In this document: positions 13,481 to 24,957 of the stretch, in pieces
Position numbering within the stretch: position 1 is the first letter of the stretch
How the letters are laid out: each line of letters begins with the position of its first letter
Position numbers and translations under genes: made by a program
From: Syncephalastrum monosporum B8922
Taxonomy: Eukaryota > Mucoromycota > Mucoromycetes > Mucorales > Syncephalastraceae
Length of the DNA stretch: 64,000 nucleotides
Reading direction: 5' to 3'
Assembly: GCA_000697355.1 (NCBI GenBank)
Contig: JNEN01001275.1
Location: 248,001 to 312,000 of the forward strand
The notes under the pieces: model-generated
Databases searched by the model: none
Told to the model about the DNA's origin: nothing
What the model saw: the letters and a program-made list of their open reading frames with translations, nothing else

Positions 13481-14168
13481 GACGGCCGCCTATATAAGAA
13501 TGAGTTGGGGGTGGGGGGGTAGAGTAGGGAGAAACTTGTTAGGCGGTCAAGTTGAAGCACAACTGTTTATTCGGCCTGTTGCGGCGAGCCCAGTCATAAA
13601 TTTGTGACGTCTCAAATTCAAAACTGGGAAGGCATCGCGGACTGCCCGACCTGTGTGTGTATGATATGATACATGGCCATGCAAGCAGTAACAGGAACTG
13701 CTCCGTGCGGCTAGCTCCCTTTTCATATCATAAGCTAATAAAACTGTCCTAAGGGTGGAGAAGGGAGCTCCCCATGTAGCATATAGATTACAGTGTTATT
13801 ATCAGAACGTTTTTATCACACGAAAAGAACAAAAAAAAAAAAAAGTGGGGTTGAAGCCCGCCAAAATTTCGGGTACAAGAGGGTTCACCCAATTTTAGAG
13901 CCAGGTCGTGTGTGCGAGAGAGAGAGAGAGCGAGAGAGGGAGGGAGGCAGAGAGTTTGGCCTTCTTTCCTTTCCATTCTATTTCCATTCTATATCGCACA
14001 CTGCTTTACTACATACGACCGTATACACACACGAAGACGGGAAAAAACAAAAAAAAAGAAAGAAAGGCATAGGCTTCAAACCGTGTCTTTTCTCGAATCG
14101 AACACAATACCAGAATACCATCACAATACTGTACTCTGTAATCATAATAACAGTGATAACACACAATA
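13481..14168. promoter_or_regulatory. Divergent intergenic region NDUFV1 / HIBCH-like
   Basis: 688 nt between two divergent start codons, so it must hold both promoters. It contains a purine GA-repeat (about 13916-13952) and an A-run at 13831-13844. No gene is recognised inside. No specific factor site is claimed. Confidence 0.6.
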
Positions 14169-16307
14169 ATGCGGCCGAGTATACCCCCGACCACCCCCTG
14201 CGCCCGCCGTCTTGCCTTCCTCTTGCACTCTTATCGCACACGCTATTACCATTCCACACCGTCATTGTCTCGTCCATTACGCCACGTCGCCTTCTACCCG
14301 CGCAAGAAAGTGAGTATCCGCCATGGGCAGGCCTTCCCTTCCCTTCCCTTCCTTCATTCGTCCCGTTCCCGTTCATCCTGTTTCTAACCCGCAATCGCGC
14401 CAGGTAAACCCGGTCGACAAGAGCCTCGCCGAAGAAGCCGGCTACTCGTACTCGCAGGTCCACCTCGGCCAGTTGCAGTACGAGGAAGCCCAGCTGAATG
14501 AGGCTCAAGTCCTGCACCGCAAAGTGCTGGGTGCCCGCATGTTTATCCTCAACCGCCCCGAGAAATTAAATGCGTTGACGCTCGGCATGATACGGAACCT
14601 TGGCCCTCAGCTCAAGGTATGGACCGACCCTTTCCTTTCCATGCCCCATCACATCCACCTCCTACTACTTTATCATTACTGCTGCCATTACTTTTCATTG
14701 CCGAATATCCCCCGCCTCTCCGCCTTTTTTTTTTTTTCGACTGCTCATATCACACTCGCTTATTTAACTCTCGCCTTCTCTGTTTCGCTCCATGCAGGCC
14801 TGGGACGTATCAAAGCTGGCCAAAGTTATCTTGATCAAAGGTGTCGGAGACGGTCGATTCTGCGCGGGTGATGATATACTAGGTATCTACTTGCCCATAC
14901 ACATCACACTACCTACGGTCTCGAATTTTTTTTTTTTCACTCACCCACTCCTTTCCATCCTCTGCTTGGGGTGCCTTACCTCTGCGTGCGCCTTCTCCAT
15001 CTCTTGGATTTTTACTCCTATGCAAAGATGTACTCCTCAAGGTCCGGTCCAAGGATCCCGATTCGCTGCATCATTTCCGAGAAAAGTTTCGGCTCGCCCA
15101 CATGATATCGACACTACGAACCCCGTACATGGCCGTCCTGGATGGTTATGCATGCAAGTCATATGAGAAATCAATGAATTGTAGGAAGGACTGACACTGA
15201 CCCCATTCTTCCAGTGGGAGGCGCCCTAGGCATATTTGCCCACAGCCCCTTCCGGATCGCGACCGAGCGCACGATCTTCTCCATGCCCGAGACGAGTATT
15301 GGTCTGTGTCCGAGCTCAGGCGCCACTTTTTTCATGCCCAAACTCGATGGTGAGATCGGTACCTATCTCGCCCTCACCGGTAGTCGTTTGACTGGCGTGG
15401 ACACATTGTAAGTGCTACGGATTACAGGCTGCTTGGAGGCTGACACACTGCCCTGCATCTTCAGTTATGCTGGCATTGCCACCCACTATGTCCCTTCCAG
15501 TCGACTGACCGCCCTGGAAGACCGTCTGATCGATCTCGAAACTTCTGACCATGAAATTATCCACCGCGTCATCGAAGAGTTCGTCGAGCCACTTGCCCAG
15601 CCGCGCCACGTTGGCTTTCCACAAGACGTGCGGCAAGCCATCGACCGGTACGTTCTTCTTGCCTCCTTTTCCTATTTAGACCATAACACTGATGCCTGGT
15701 ATGTGTCAGGTGCTTCAAATATGACTCAGTACAAGAGATCTTGGCCGCCCTCGACCGCGAAAAATCGACCACCTGGGTGCGAGAGACACGCCAAAAGCTG
15801 CTTTCCAACTCGCCTACCAGCCTGCACATCACGCTGCGCTCGCTCCGAAAGGGTCGGACCATGTCTCTCTGCGAGTGTCTTAAGATGGAGTTTGACCTCA
15901 TGCAAAAGTTCATGGTGACGCGCGACTTCCATATCGGTGTGGATGCCGCCTTTCTGGCGAAACCGCGCTCCAAGCCGCGATGGGAGAGCGTCGCTTCGCA
16001 TGCCGAGCTCGACACGCTCTACTTTGAGCGGCCGTCTCCGAACGCGCTCGACTTCCCAGAGAAGAGCCACGACATGCGCCAGTACCCGTACCGTCGATTC
16101 AACTTGCCAAGCGAGCAAGACATTGCGGAAGCCGTGACAGGGCAAGGGTCCGAATTTGGGTTCGAAAATCGGTTAGACACGACCCAAGAGGTCTTGAACT
16201 GGTTTATGCAAGGCCACAAGGGCAAGCGCGGCGTGCGTGAAAAGGTCCTCGATGTCTTGGAGCGCAGGACTGAGATGGTCGATAATCGATTGGTGTGGAA
16301 AGAATGA
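14169..16307 (+). CDS. EHD3: 3-hydroxyisobutyryl-CoA hydrolase-like protein (HIBCH/Ehd3, mS47 family)
   Basis: Crotonase-fold protein. HIBCH family members hydrolyse 3-hydroxyisobutyryl-CoA in valine breakdown, and fungal/plant homologues also serve as mitoribosomal protein mS47. Seven exons: 14169-14309, 14404-14616, 14798-14882, 15028-15153, 15215-15407, 15465-15647, 15710-16307. The N-terminus is Arg/Ser/Tyr-rich without acidic residues, fitting a mitochondrial presequence. The CoA/oxyanion motifs FILNRPEKLNALT, GDGRFCAGDDI and LDGYALGGALGIFAH are present; the last forms only if intron 15154-15214 is spliced as GC-AG. The catalytic Glu is kept in MPETSIGL, but the Asp eight residues later (PDVGG in active enzymes) is Ser (PSSG). 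Hydrolase activity is therefore doubtful, and a structural mS47-like role is a fair alternative. Confidence 0.93.
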
Positions 16308-16433
16308 TATCACCTGTGTGTCTATGTATAGATTCCCCAAATCCTGATTGTGCTGTTGTATTGTTACGCCACACCTATAATTTTTATGGTTCTGCGGTGA
16401 GTGGCTGGAGCTGTGGGATTGTTCCTTGCATTG

Positions 16434-16964
16434 ATGGAAACGCACTATGAAGTACTGCAAGTGTCCGAGAACGCCTCATTAGACCAAATCAAGTTGCGAT
16501 TTCAGCAGCTCATTCTCCTTGTATGCTCCATTCCTTATACTCGCATTCGCCTGATTGGTTGACTCACTCTCGTGTCGGATAGCATCACCCTGACAAGTCT
16601 GACGGTACACCTGACGATCGAGCCCACCGCATTCTCCAGGCCTGGCACGTCCTCCGAGACGACAAGAAGCGACAGCAGTATGATGCTGAGCTCAGAGGTA
16701 ACGGAGGGATCCCGTGTGATTGCGTTGTTAACTAAAGTGACAGCAGCAGCCAAGCACTCACAACAAGCGGCGGTGATCAACGCCGAAGTCGATCTCGACG
16801 ACATGGACTATGACGAAGCGACGGCTACCTTTTCGCTCGGGTGTCGGTGCTCAGGTACATATTCCATCACGGAGGATGACCTCGAGGACTCGGTGGATGT
16901 CGTGTGCTGTGATAATTGCTCTTTACGTATCCGTGTACTTTATGCGCTTGCAGACGACGGCTGA
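16434..16964 (+). CDS. DPH4: Diphthamide biosynthesis protein 4 (J-domain, CSL zinc finger)
   Basis: Co-chaperone needed for the first step of diphthamide formation on elongation factor 2, working with Dph1/2/3. Exon 1 (16434-16520) starts METHYEVLQVSENASLDQIK. Intron 16521-16582 is followed by HHPDKSDG, giving the J-domain HPD motif. A second intron starts at 16698; its acceptor lies in a CAGCAGCAG run, so the exact junction is ambiguous by one or two Ala. The last exon carries the CSL/DPH-type zinc finger: CRCSGTY (16848 on) and CCDNCS, giving the CxC..CxxC ligands. Total length is about 138 residues, close to human DNAJC24 (about 149). It lies 126 nt after the HIBCH-like stop, same strand. 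Confidence 0.93.
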
Positions 16965-17616
16965 AGTGGACAATAGAATGCATACCTTGAATTTTTTATA
17001 ACAACCACATTCATATGCCTGTCTTTTTCTTGCTTTGAGCTGCTCCATAGCAGCCCGTGAAACGATGCCGTCTTGCTTTTCTTGACTGTAGCATAGCCCT
17101 GTCATTGAATGAAAGAGAGTCACGGTGACCTGCAGACGCACGAGTGATCCCGTAAAGAAAAAATGCCAGGACGCACATATCTCCCTTGCTTAAGGTACAC
17201 ACATAGCACATCCAGAAACCACCACGCACTTGCTATCCCTACCTGAATTTCATTCTTGCATCATTATCTCTATTCCTGGGTCCTTGCATATACAGTACAC
17301 ACGTCCCATGGATGCGTGTAAAGATGCATGTCCACACGTCCAATCGGTCTTAGCACAACAGCAACTTCAAACATGCAGCGCCTGACTCCCCAGTGGGCGG
17401 CCTAGACGCTTCGAATAGAAACATATTCATGCAGAAGTGGAGTGACGTGCGATGTGTGAAGCACAGATAGAACTCTTATGATTGGGTGCTTACAGACAAG
17501 GGGCGGAGGTTCTGTGTCTGTTCCCACCAATCGCAGGAGAACGAATCAAAAACGCATTGCTTAAAATGCGAGAAAATTTGTATTCCTGAGCTCGTATAGC
17601 ACTTTCACCTACTACC
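16965..17616. other. Intergenic, no gene recognised
   Basis: 650 nt between Dph4 and a small-protein gene. Short open frames on both strands have no recognisable motif. The right end is the likely promoter of the 17617 gene. Confidence 0.5.
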
Positions 17617-17886
17617 ATGCCGATGCAACCCAACTCCACTCAGAAAGAAGAGCAAGATATCGTGTGGTCCGCCGGATCGACCTTCACCACCTCGGTTCCG
17701 CAGTACGACCCAGCGAGCTCTACACAGGACCGTCGTATGTCTGTGGGTGGCAATGATGGCGAAGGCGGCGAGTTCTACAAGCGCCTCCAAGCCCAGAGTC
17801 ATGGTGCAGCCGACAGCGCACGCCGCTTCAGCCAACAGTACCAACATGAGTCTTTCTTTAGAAAGTTGTTCTGGGACAAGTCATAA
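17617..17886 (+). CDS. Small hydrophilic protein, 89 residues, unknown
   Basis: Single-exon open frame starting MPMQPNSTQ in a favourable context (ctactaccATG). It is rich in Gln, Ser and Gly in the first 60 residues. An amphipathic basic/aromatic C-terminus follows (RRFSQQYQ, then FFRKLFWDKS). No transmembrane helix or signal peptide is seen. The frame shows the codon usage of neighbouring genes, with few A/T-ending rare codons until the stop. The family was not recognised. The terminal FFRKLFW segment might be a membrane- or protein-docking helix (inference). Confidence 0.6.
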   Translation: MPMQPNSTQKEEQDIVWSAGSTFTTSVPQYDPASSTQDRRMSVGGNDGEGGEFYKRLQAQSHGAADSARRFSQQYQHESFFRKLFWDKS

Positions 17887-19199
17887 ATGGCCTTGGCTTT
17901 TTTGCTACAAACCCGATGGGGAAGCGAAGGGAAATTAGGGGAAGTGTGCACGTTCTGCCTCATCCAAAACGTTTGCGCGCGCGCATAAACTCTCTTACGG
18001 AGTTGGCTTAATGCACTCCGACCCACCTACCTTTGATGGCTCTTCCTTTAAACTTTTTCATTACCAACATGGGCGATAAAACCGATGAAAAGAAATAATG
18101 CAGTAGCATGCGTGCTATGCAATCCTCGTCTTGAAAAGAAACATCTTTATGAATGGGGGTACACGTTATTCATTTCATTTACTTGTGCAAAAGGGGGGGG
18201 GAACCCTTTCAGCACATACTCTGTTATATCAGTACGCTGGATATTAACTACTTGGCATCTCCCTCTTAAAAAGTTGCATTGTGTATCAACATCATATAGG
18301 CATACACATCAGTAAATAAAAAGGTTGTTTCGGTCCATTATCATGATGAGTAGAGTAAGGGGGCCCGAGGTCTGTGTAAAAGAAGCCCGGGATGAATAGG
18401 TAACTTTGGTTTATGCATAAAGTATATGTATGTGGCTAAACGTGGGTTGGATACCCGCTCGTACATATCGCGATACACGTACAGACTATATCCATGCAAC
18501 GTAACGTTTGCTTATCTTCTGAAGCTTATTCTTGATTACAATGTGATCACCTGTATGTACATGTGTATGACATATCCCTTGGCATCAGACTATCTTGAAC
18601 TTGATAGTTATGGATCAAATGTGGAGGAAAGGGCTCCCTTTTTTTTCTATTTCTTATTATAGGCCAAAAGTTGCCTTGGGATGTTCTTTCAGATGGATGG
18701 CTGTGTGTCATGCCAGAAAGGAGGGGTCCCACAAAAAATGGCGCAGGATAGTTTAGTAAATGCATCTGTCTGGCTTGTATCTGCAAGCACGGACATGCCA
18801 CGTAGAAACAAAGAAAAGCAAGCCAAACGAGTGGGTGGCTGCCAAACGACAACATCAACTCGAAGGGTGGCTGGATACAACTCTCTAGGTTGTGTTGTCC
18901 AAGGTTTTGACACTCGATCAGAAAGTCAAGAAAGGGTAACAGATCATGTCTTTTTTGCAATATCACGTCGAACAAAATTTCTCGGGCAGCTCCGGCGTCA
19001 GTTTAGGAGGGTTCATTGGGTTTCCATGTAGAGATAGTCCACTGGGGGTTCATGACCCAAGACTTGGGAGAGGGGATAGGCCACCGAAGTAGGGCAAGGC
19101 ACCACGATGATGAAGTAGTCTTTTAGAAAAAGAGAGGGGCAGGGGTAGAGGGAGAGGGGCAAAAGGGGAGCGGTCGAGCATGGTGATACGCGCTGGCAA
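17887..19199. other. Intergenic, no gene recognised
   Basis: 1.3 kb of AT-rich sequence. Frames up to about 140 codons exist on the minus strand (18547-18975) but without motifs, start context or codon bias. A purine-rich stretch (about 19125-19165) precedes the TATA box of the next gene. Confidence 0.5.
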
Positions 19200-19205
19200 T
19201 ATAAA
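19200..19205 (+). promoter_or_regulatory. TATA box
   Basis: TATAAA located 58 nt before the ATG at 19263, followed by a short T/C-rich leader. The spacing fits a core promoter for the downstream gene. Confidence 0.5.
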
Positions 19206-19262
19206 GGAAGCGATCCAAAATATATCAGTTGGCTTTAGCTTTCTTCGTATTTTATTTTCACA

Positions 19263-20090
19263 ATGGGATCTCCTGCTCCTCCGTCTTCTACCGCTACTGC
19301 TACTACCAATACTACTACAGCTATTGCTATGCTTCCTCCGCCGCCACGGTCATATAGGCGCACCCGGCGCGTGTTTGCCCACTCAAAGAGTCATGAGACG
19401 ATCCGGCTCGATGAGAAGCAGTACCGTGCACGCTCACATGCCGAATTTATGCAGACCCATAATTGCCGCGAGCGCCTTCACCTTTACGAAAAGACATTTG
19501 AGCTATGCATGCGCGCGGACCCTCAGCTCAGTGGCTGGATTGAAAAGCGCCAGAAAAAGGGTCTGCCCAAGGCCATGACCGACACAGGCTATGCGCCACC
19601 ACCGCGTCGGCGCTTATCCGCCTCATCGAGCAAGTCCTGGGATAGTCCCTCCTCCTGCCGCTCAGGATCGTCCCTGAGCCTTTTTATGAAGAAGGCGGGA
19701 AGCATCCACCCTAGCACAGAAGGTCATGGTACCATGCCTGAGCCAAAGTCCTCTGCGAGTCGGTTCCTGAGCACGTCCTTGAGCCGCCTGTCCTCAACTT
19801 CGCGTGTCAAGCGGCGACTTTCACGCACACAGCAGCCACAGCAACCACAAGCGCACAAAGTCGCGCCCTGCCCACCACCGCCTTCACCGCAGGCCAACCA
19901 AAAGAAGCCTGCGCCCACACCGTCATCCTCGGTCCTGCTGGATCGGCTGCGGTCCCGTAAGCAGCAGACGGGCCAGCAGCGCACGCCGAGCAGCGGTCGC
20001 CCGCACCGGTCCTCACCGGTGGTGGCCTCCCGAATTCTGCATTCATCCCTGTCTTCCCGGGCGCGGCCCTTGGTCTCTGTCCATGCTTAA
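19263..20090 (+). CDS. Basic, largely disordered protein, unknown
   Basis: Single-exon frame of 275 residues. The N-terminus is a Ser/Thr/Ala-rich low-complexity stretch. A short conserved-looking, structured part follows at about residues 35-105 (SHETIRLDEKQYRARSH, then YEKTFELCMRADPQLSGWI). The rest is Ser/Arg/Pro-rich with repeated basic clusters (PPPRRRLS, RVKRRLSRT) that look like phosphorylation or nuclear-localisation patches. No enzymatic motif or membrane helix is seen. A TATA box sits 58 nt upstream. The family was not recognised. The folded segment near residues 60-100 is the best handle for a homology search. Confidence 0.7.
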   Translation: MGSPAPPSSTATATTNTTTAIAMLPPPPRSYRRTRRVFAHSKSHETIRLDEKQYRARSHAEFMQTHNCRERLHLYEKTFELCMRADPQLSGWIEKRQKKGLPKAMTDTGYAPPPRRRLSASSSKSWDSPSSCRSGSSLSLFMKKAGSIHPSTEGHGTMPEPKSSASRFLSTSLSRLSSTSRVKRRLSRTQQPQQPQAHKVAPCPPPPSPQANQKKPAPTPSSSVLLDRLRSRKQQTGQQRTPSSGRPHRSSPVVASRILHSSLSSRARPLVSVHA

Positions 20091-20532
20091 AAATCATATC
20101 GTACTATTTCCCTTTCCATGTTTTATTATTAGCCGTATTATTTTTCTTTCCTGTTGGTATGTACTCACAAGGCGCCGGACGCTTCCTGTATGTGTACGTG
20201 TGTGTGTGTGCCCATACTATCGTATAAAAATGCGTTTAATCCCGTATCAAAGTCGCTGTTCATGTCAATGTTTGTGATACTTTATCGTATTGCTCTTGTT
20301 TGTGTTTGTATTGGGTTGAGGTGTCACGAGATAATAAAGCAAGAGGCGGGGACGGGTCCCAAACCAAATACATAGAAGCCAAATAGAATAATACTGTCTG
20401 TAGGTCATACAGGATATTTTGGATATTTGATTTCGCGGGATTCGAAAGTGATTCGAAAGAATCGACGAGAAACGAGACCCGCATCCGGTCTTTTGTATTA
20501 TTTTCGCAGCTTCCTTTCGTTTCCACCGCGGC
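20091..20532. other. Intergenic, promoter of PCT1
   Basis: 440 nt with a short TG microsatellite (about 20195-20210). No gene is recognised. The right end is the 5' leader of the cytidylyltransferase gene. Confidence 0.5.
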
Positions 20533-21756
20533 ATGGGTAAGTTGATTTCATAACAGTTTATTTTCGCCCCTCCTCATTCGAGCTAGATCACCCGATACCG
20601 TCTCCTTCTTCGAGCACCTCGTCTCCCGCTGCAAAGCGACACAAACTCGACAACGGCGAGCCTCATGTCGCACCGCCATCCCTTGTTCCTCAAGGGTACG
20701 ACTTTAAGATTAACGAGGTATGTTTTTCACAGCTTTGACTTGTCGTCTATCCCATTGTATCCTCACACCCTTTGTCTGAAGCCTCCGACCGATCGTCCTG
20801 TGCGAGTTTACTGTGATGGTAAGACACGCTAAAGACAAGAGAAGAAGAGAAAAGAGAAGAGAGGAAAAAAAAAAAAAAAGGCGCGCGTGCTCTGTCTTTT
20901 GCTCTGTGCGGCCCGACAAAAGACGAGGACAAAGGCTCATGAAATTGTCTCATGTGCAGGTATCTACGACATGTTTCATTTTGGCCATGCCAAGGCGCTG
21001 GAGCAGGCCAAGACGGCCTTTCCAGACGTCTACTTGCTCGTCGGTGGTAAGTGCAAGGGAGTGCAAACAAGTGACACGTGCGAATGTGAGTGGTATCTGA
21101 CATTTCCCGTAGTGTGCAATGACGTCGAGACGCACAAGCGCAAGGGCAAAACGGTGATGAACGAGGAGGAGCGGTACGAGTCCGTGCGCCACTGTCGCTG
21201 GGTCGATCAAGTGATCCACGACGCACCTTGGATCGTCACCCAAGAATTTATCGACGAGCACAAGATCGACTATGTCGCCCACGACGCCGAGCCATACCAG
21301 TCCACAGAATACGGCGACGTCTATGCCTTTGTCAAGGAGCAAGGCAAGTTCCTGCCGACCCAGCGCACCGACGGCATCTCGACCTCGGATCTGATCACCC
21401 GCATCGTGCGTGACTATGACTCCTATCTGCGCCGCAATCTCGAGCGAGGTGTGAGCGCCAAGGAATTGAACATCTCGTTCCTCAAGGAACGTGAGATCAA
21501 GACCAAAAACTCGATCGATGTCCTGCGCAAACAGATCAAGACGGCTGTCCTGGACCAGCTCGAGACCTGGGAGGGCCAATCGCATGATTTCATCCGCGGC
21601 TTTGCCGGCATGTTCGGCGCTGAAACTGTCGTGGAGCGGTTCCTGCGCAAGCGCAAGTTGGGCATCAAGAGCGCGACTGCTTCGGATGCCAGCAGTAGCA
21701 GTAGCAGCAATGCAAGCCCGTCCGTGTCCGATAACGAGGATCGTCACAGCCATTAG
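20533..21756 (+). CDS. PCT1: CTP:phosphocholine cytidylyltransferase
   Basis: Makes CDP-choline, the rate-limiting step of the Kennedy pathway for phosphatidylcholine. Five exons (20533-20536, 20587-20717, 20782-20818, 20960-21046, 21113-21756) give 300 residues. The first coding exon is only ATG plus one base. The catalytic domain shows [21 protein letters not shown], with the HxGH signature as HFGH, then [22 protein letters not shown] and the [14 protein letters not shown] motif (RTEGIST type). The C-terminus has a helical region ([12 protein letters not shown].. and a [16 protein letters not shown] segment) and a Ser-rich tail; the long amphipathic M-domain of animal enzymes is short here. 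All catalytic motifs are intact. Confidence 0.97.
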
Positions 21757-22053
21757 ACTTCTTTCATAACCTTTACCTTTTTCACTCTTTCTCTCTCCCC
21801 CCCCCACCCTCCCCAACAACTTGTCCCAGTATCTTATCCGTCTTTACTTTTGTGCTTTTTCCATCTCGTCATATATACCTCGAATGTGCAAACATCTACT
21901 GTTCCTTTGATAATAAAAACAACTGTAAGTGTGTAAGCAAAGCCTCCACTAATGCGTCATGATCCGTGCACGTGTAGTTTACATAATGCATAATGAAGAC
22001 ATGGTGTATATCATATACGAAGGATAAAAAAGTGCATTTCAAACAAGTCGAGT

Positions 22054-24957
22054 TTATTTCACATAATTAGCTGGGAAGAGACCGGTCCTGCCGTTGAGTG
22101 TGCCTAAATGATAAAGTTGAGTTTCCAAACCATTATACACTTCATGCATGTATATACCTCTCCACCAGGCGTCATCTTCCCGATCAATGACGTGTATATG
22201 ATCTCCTTCTTGGAAGCTGAGCTCGTCTGCCCGCCCTGCATCGAAATCATAGAGCGCCACCACAACTGACGTGTACATCTCTGCTGGAGCATGATTTTCC
22301 TCTCCCGCTCCTTTCCCCTCTTCCTTTTCGTCTTCCTCTTCCTCTTGTGGCTGTCGTTTTTGCTGATAGACAGGAACTCCTGCTTCATCCATGTCGAGTT
22401 GTGCTTCATGAACTGATGGTTCCTCTTCCACAACATAGTCGGCGGGCACATACCCAACCTCATGACCGCGGGAAGCCTGATTCGAAAGGAAAATTCAATG
22501 GTGAGTTAGTTGTTATAAATGACTCGATTTGCCTTACCTTGACCCATCCACTGCCATCTGCATAGAACATAATTATAATGAATATCACGATGTCATTTTT
22601 GAAGGCTATCATTTACCGTCGCTTTCTAGAATACATAGCATATCGCCCTGAGAAATAGGGAGCTCGTCGTGTGTCTGTGGGACATAGTCATACAGAGCAT
22701 ACACCGTCTGCTGAGGCGCTGGAGGTTCATCCATCACAGGGGATGTCATGCTGCTGCTGGCCAAACCCGTGGTGGCTGCTGTTGAGGCGGCAGACACTGA
22801 TGCTGCAGCGTGTGGTGTGGCTAGCTCAGATGGGCTTCGGGGTGTCTCGCTGACAGACCGGCTGTCCTCGGACATGGACGTCCGACTTGCAGCAATCATG
22901 GAAGCCCTTGACGAAACAGCAACAGGCCGACGGTTGATCTTGCCCTTGACGAGCGAGCAGTTGAGCGAGACCTTCATCTCACATTTGGAATGACAGTTGA
23001 AACCACATGCTGTTCTCGGTCAGATCAAAATATAGAGAATGGCATCTACCTACCTTTGCAGGTCAGGCCTTGCTTGGAGAGACCCCAGATGGTCGTGTTG
23101 CACAGGTCACATGTGGTGGGAATGGTGAATGAGGAAGGTTTAAAATCATGCGCTTGCGCATCCAGGCCTCTATCTATAGCAAACATCTTAGATACATCAA
23201 ATAGAGTAGAGCCGCGGCCGTACCTCCGATACTTTGGACGATCAGATCCACCTCGCTCTTGACCCGTGCTTTCTGAGTCGACAAGAGCGTAATCTGGCGA
23301 GCTGTCTCTACAAGGCGCTCCATGGCATCGTCATACTCCGGAAATGCTTTAGAGCCGACCTGCTGAACGACAAGCTTTAGCTGATGCAATTCTTCTGAGC
23401 GCGTGGACAGTTCGTCTCCAATGCGCGTCAGATGTCGATAGCCCTTCAGAAGCTTGTTGTTCAGAAAGTGTCTCGCTGCATCATCTGTCACAAGATCGCT
23501 ATCCTACGATACACAAGTGGAAATGAGCGCGTCTTCTCCTTTTGTCTTTGATACCCCTCGAAATGCCCTTTTTATCTTACCCGATCGATGGCTATCTCAG
23601 CTGCATGCGACCCCCCGTTCCAGGGGATAAAGGTGAAACGCACACTGGCGGTCGGATCGTTGACGTCCATCCGGCTGCAGGTGTCCCGCGCAAAGACGTC
23701 GGCATCCACCGCAGGGTCAATCTTAGTAACACTAATCAGGGCCTTGCTATAGGCATTTTGCACGTCGGCAAGGACACTGCTCTCTTTCTCGATATATGAC
23801 GTATATATCATTTGAAGCGAAGCAGTTTGGGACTGGTCTAAATCTTCGAGATGCTATACGCGTCATCAGTAAGATAACGGGTCATAATGTTGCTACTTAC
23901 GTCGGCGAGGGTGGGTAGGTCTTCTTCGAAAAACTTTTCACGTTCGGTGTTGGCCACCCTGAGCGCAAGCAGATACGCATTCTGAATACTTGGTGATAAG
24001 CGATGGGCTCCATATAGATATTTTCTGGCGTACCTTTTTGTCGTCGCATTCGAGGAGGGCATGATTTAATTGTTTTTCGTACTATCATGAAATAAAAGGA
24101 GAGAATGACAGGCCATGAGGCGTTAGGAAGTAAATAGGTATGACGTTTTGGATCACTGCGTGTGTTTATGCATTTGTCTGATGACAATCAATACCTTGTC
24201 TGTGTCTCCCGACGCTTTCTGCATCTTACTTTGGATGTTCTGCACCTCAACACAGACGTCGTCATAAGCTTGTTTGGCCTTGTCCTTGTCGGTATAAGTC
24301 TTGTCTCGCTCGGCTTTTAGTTTTTGATAGAAAGCCGCATGCTATTATTGCCAAAGCCAAATATGAAACAGATATCAGAAGAAATGCCTCGAAAAAAAAT
24401 AACAAAAAATAACACATGACACAATTTACCTTCTTCCTTGCCTCCTCTTTGCGAGCGGCGGTTGTCTTGGCGACGTCAGCGACGGAGACAATAAGGTTTT
24501 CTGCCAAGTCGGACCTACTCTTGGCAACTTGCTCGGTCTGGCTTAGAATGTCATGCCAAGCAATGGAAGAAGTACTGCATAATTCAAGGCATAAATATTA
24601 TATTCCCACTGCAAAACCAACGCGAGAAGCACTGTATCAATACCTTAGGGAAGAGTCCCATTCAGCGTCCTCCATGTTGCCCTGTATCTTGTCGCTCGGC
24701 TTGTATTTCTTGGCGAGTTGCTCGAGTTTATGAGCGTAGTCGCGCTCAATGTTGGCGCGCTCTTTGACGAAATTGCGGCAGCGTTGAAGATTCTGAACGC
24801 CTTCAGAGACATGGTCCAAGATGACCGGGACTTGGCTCTAGAGGTTGAGAGGAGTGGGGTTTTTAGGGGTTTGGTTGGGGAGTAAGAGGGTGTTAATGAT
24901 ATCTTTATGGTGTATTGCCTTCTTTTCGCTTACTCTCAGCTGTGCGCCGTAAGTCAT
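22054..24957 (-). CDS. BZZ1: Bzz1-like F-BAR protein with C1 and two SH3 domains
   Basis: Membrane-curving actin regulator that works at endocytic patches and recruits WASP/Las17. It runs on the minus strand in about ten exons. The start at 24957 encodes MTYGAQLR, then SQVPVILDHVSEGVQNL and the F-BAR core (FVKERANIERDYAHKLEQLAKKY). Coiled-coil segments continue through about 23175. A C1-type zinc finger follows (FTIPTTCDLC, then IWGLSKQGLTCK, near 23150-22980), then a Ser/Ala-rich linker. SH3-1 is TVYALYDYVPQTHDELPISQGD (about 22720) and SH3-2 is VVALYDFDAGRADELSFQEGD, split by an intron near 22110-22165 and ending GLFPANYVK. Domain order FCH-C1-SH3-SH3 is diagnostic for fungal Bzz1. It is convergent with PCT1 (297 nt between stops). 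Confidence 0.93.

Noticed and set aside
20950..21819. 289-codon minus-strand frame
   Set aside because: Antisense shadow of PCT1, whose catalytic motifs are clear on the plus strand.
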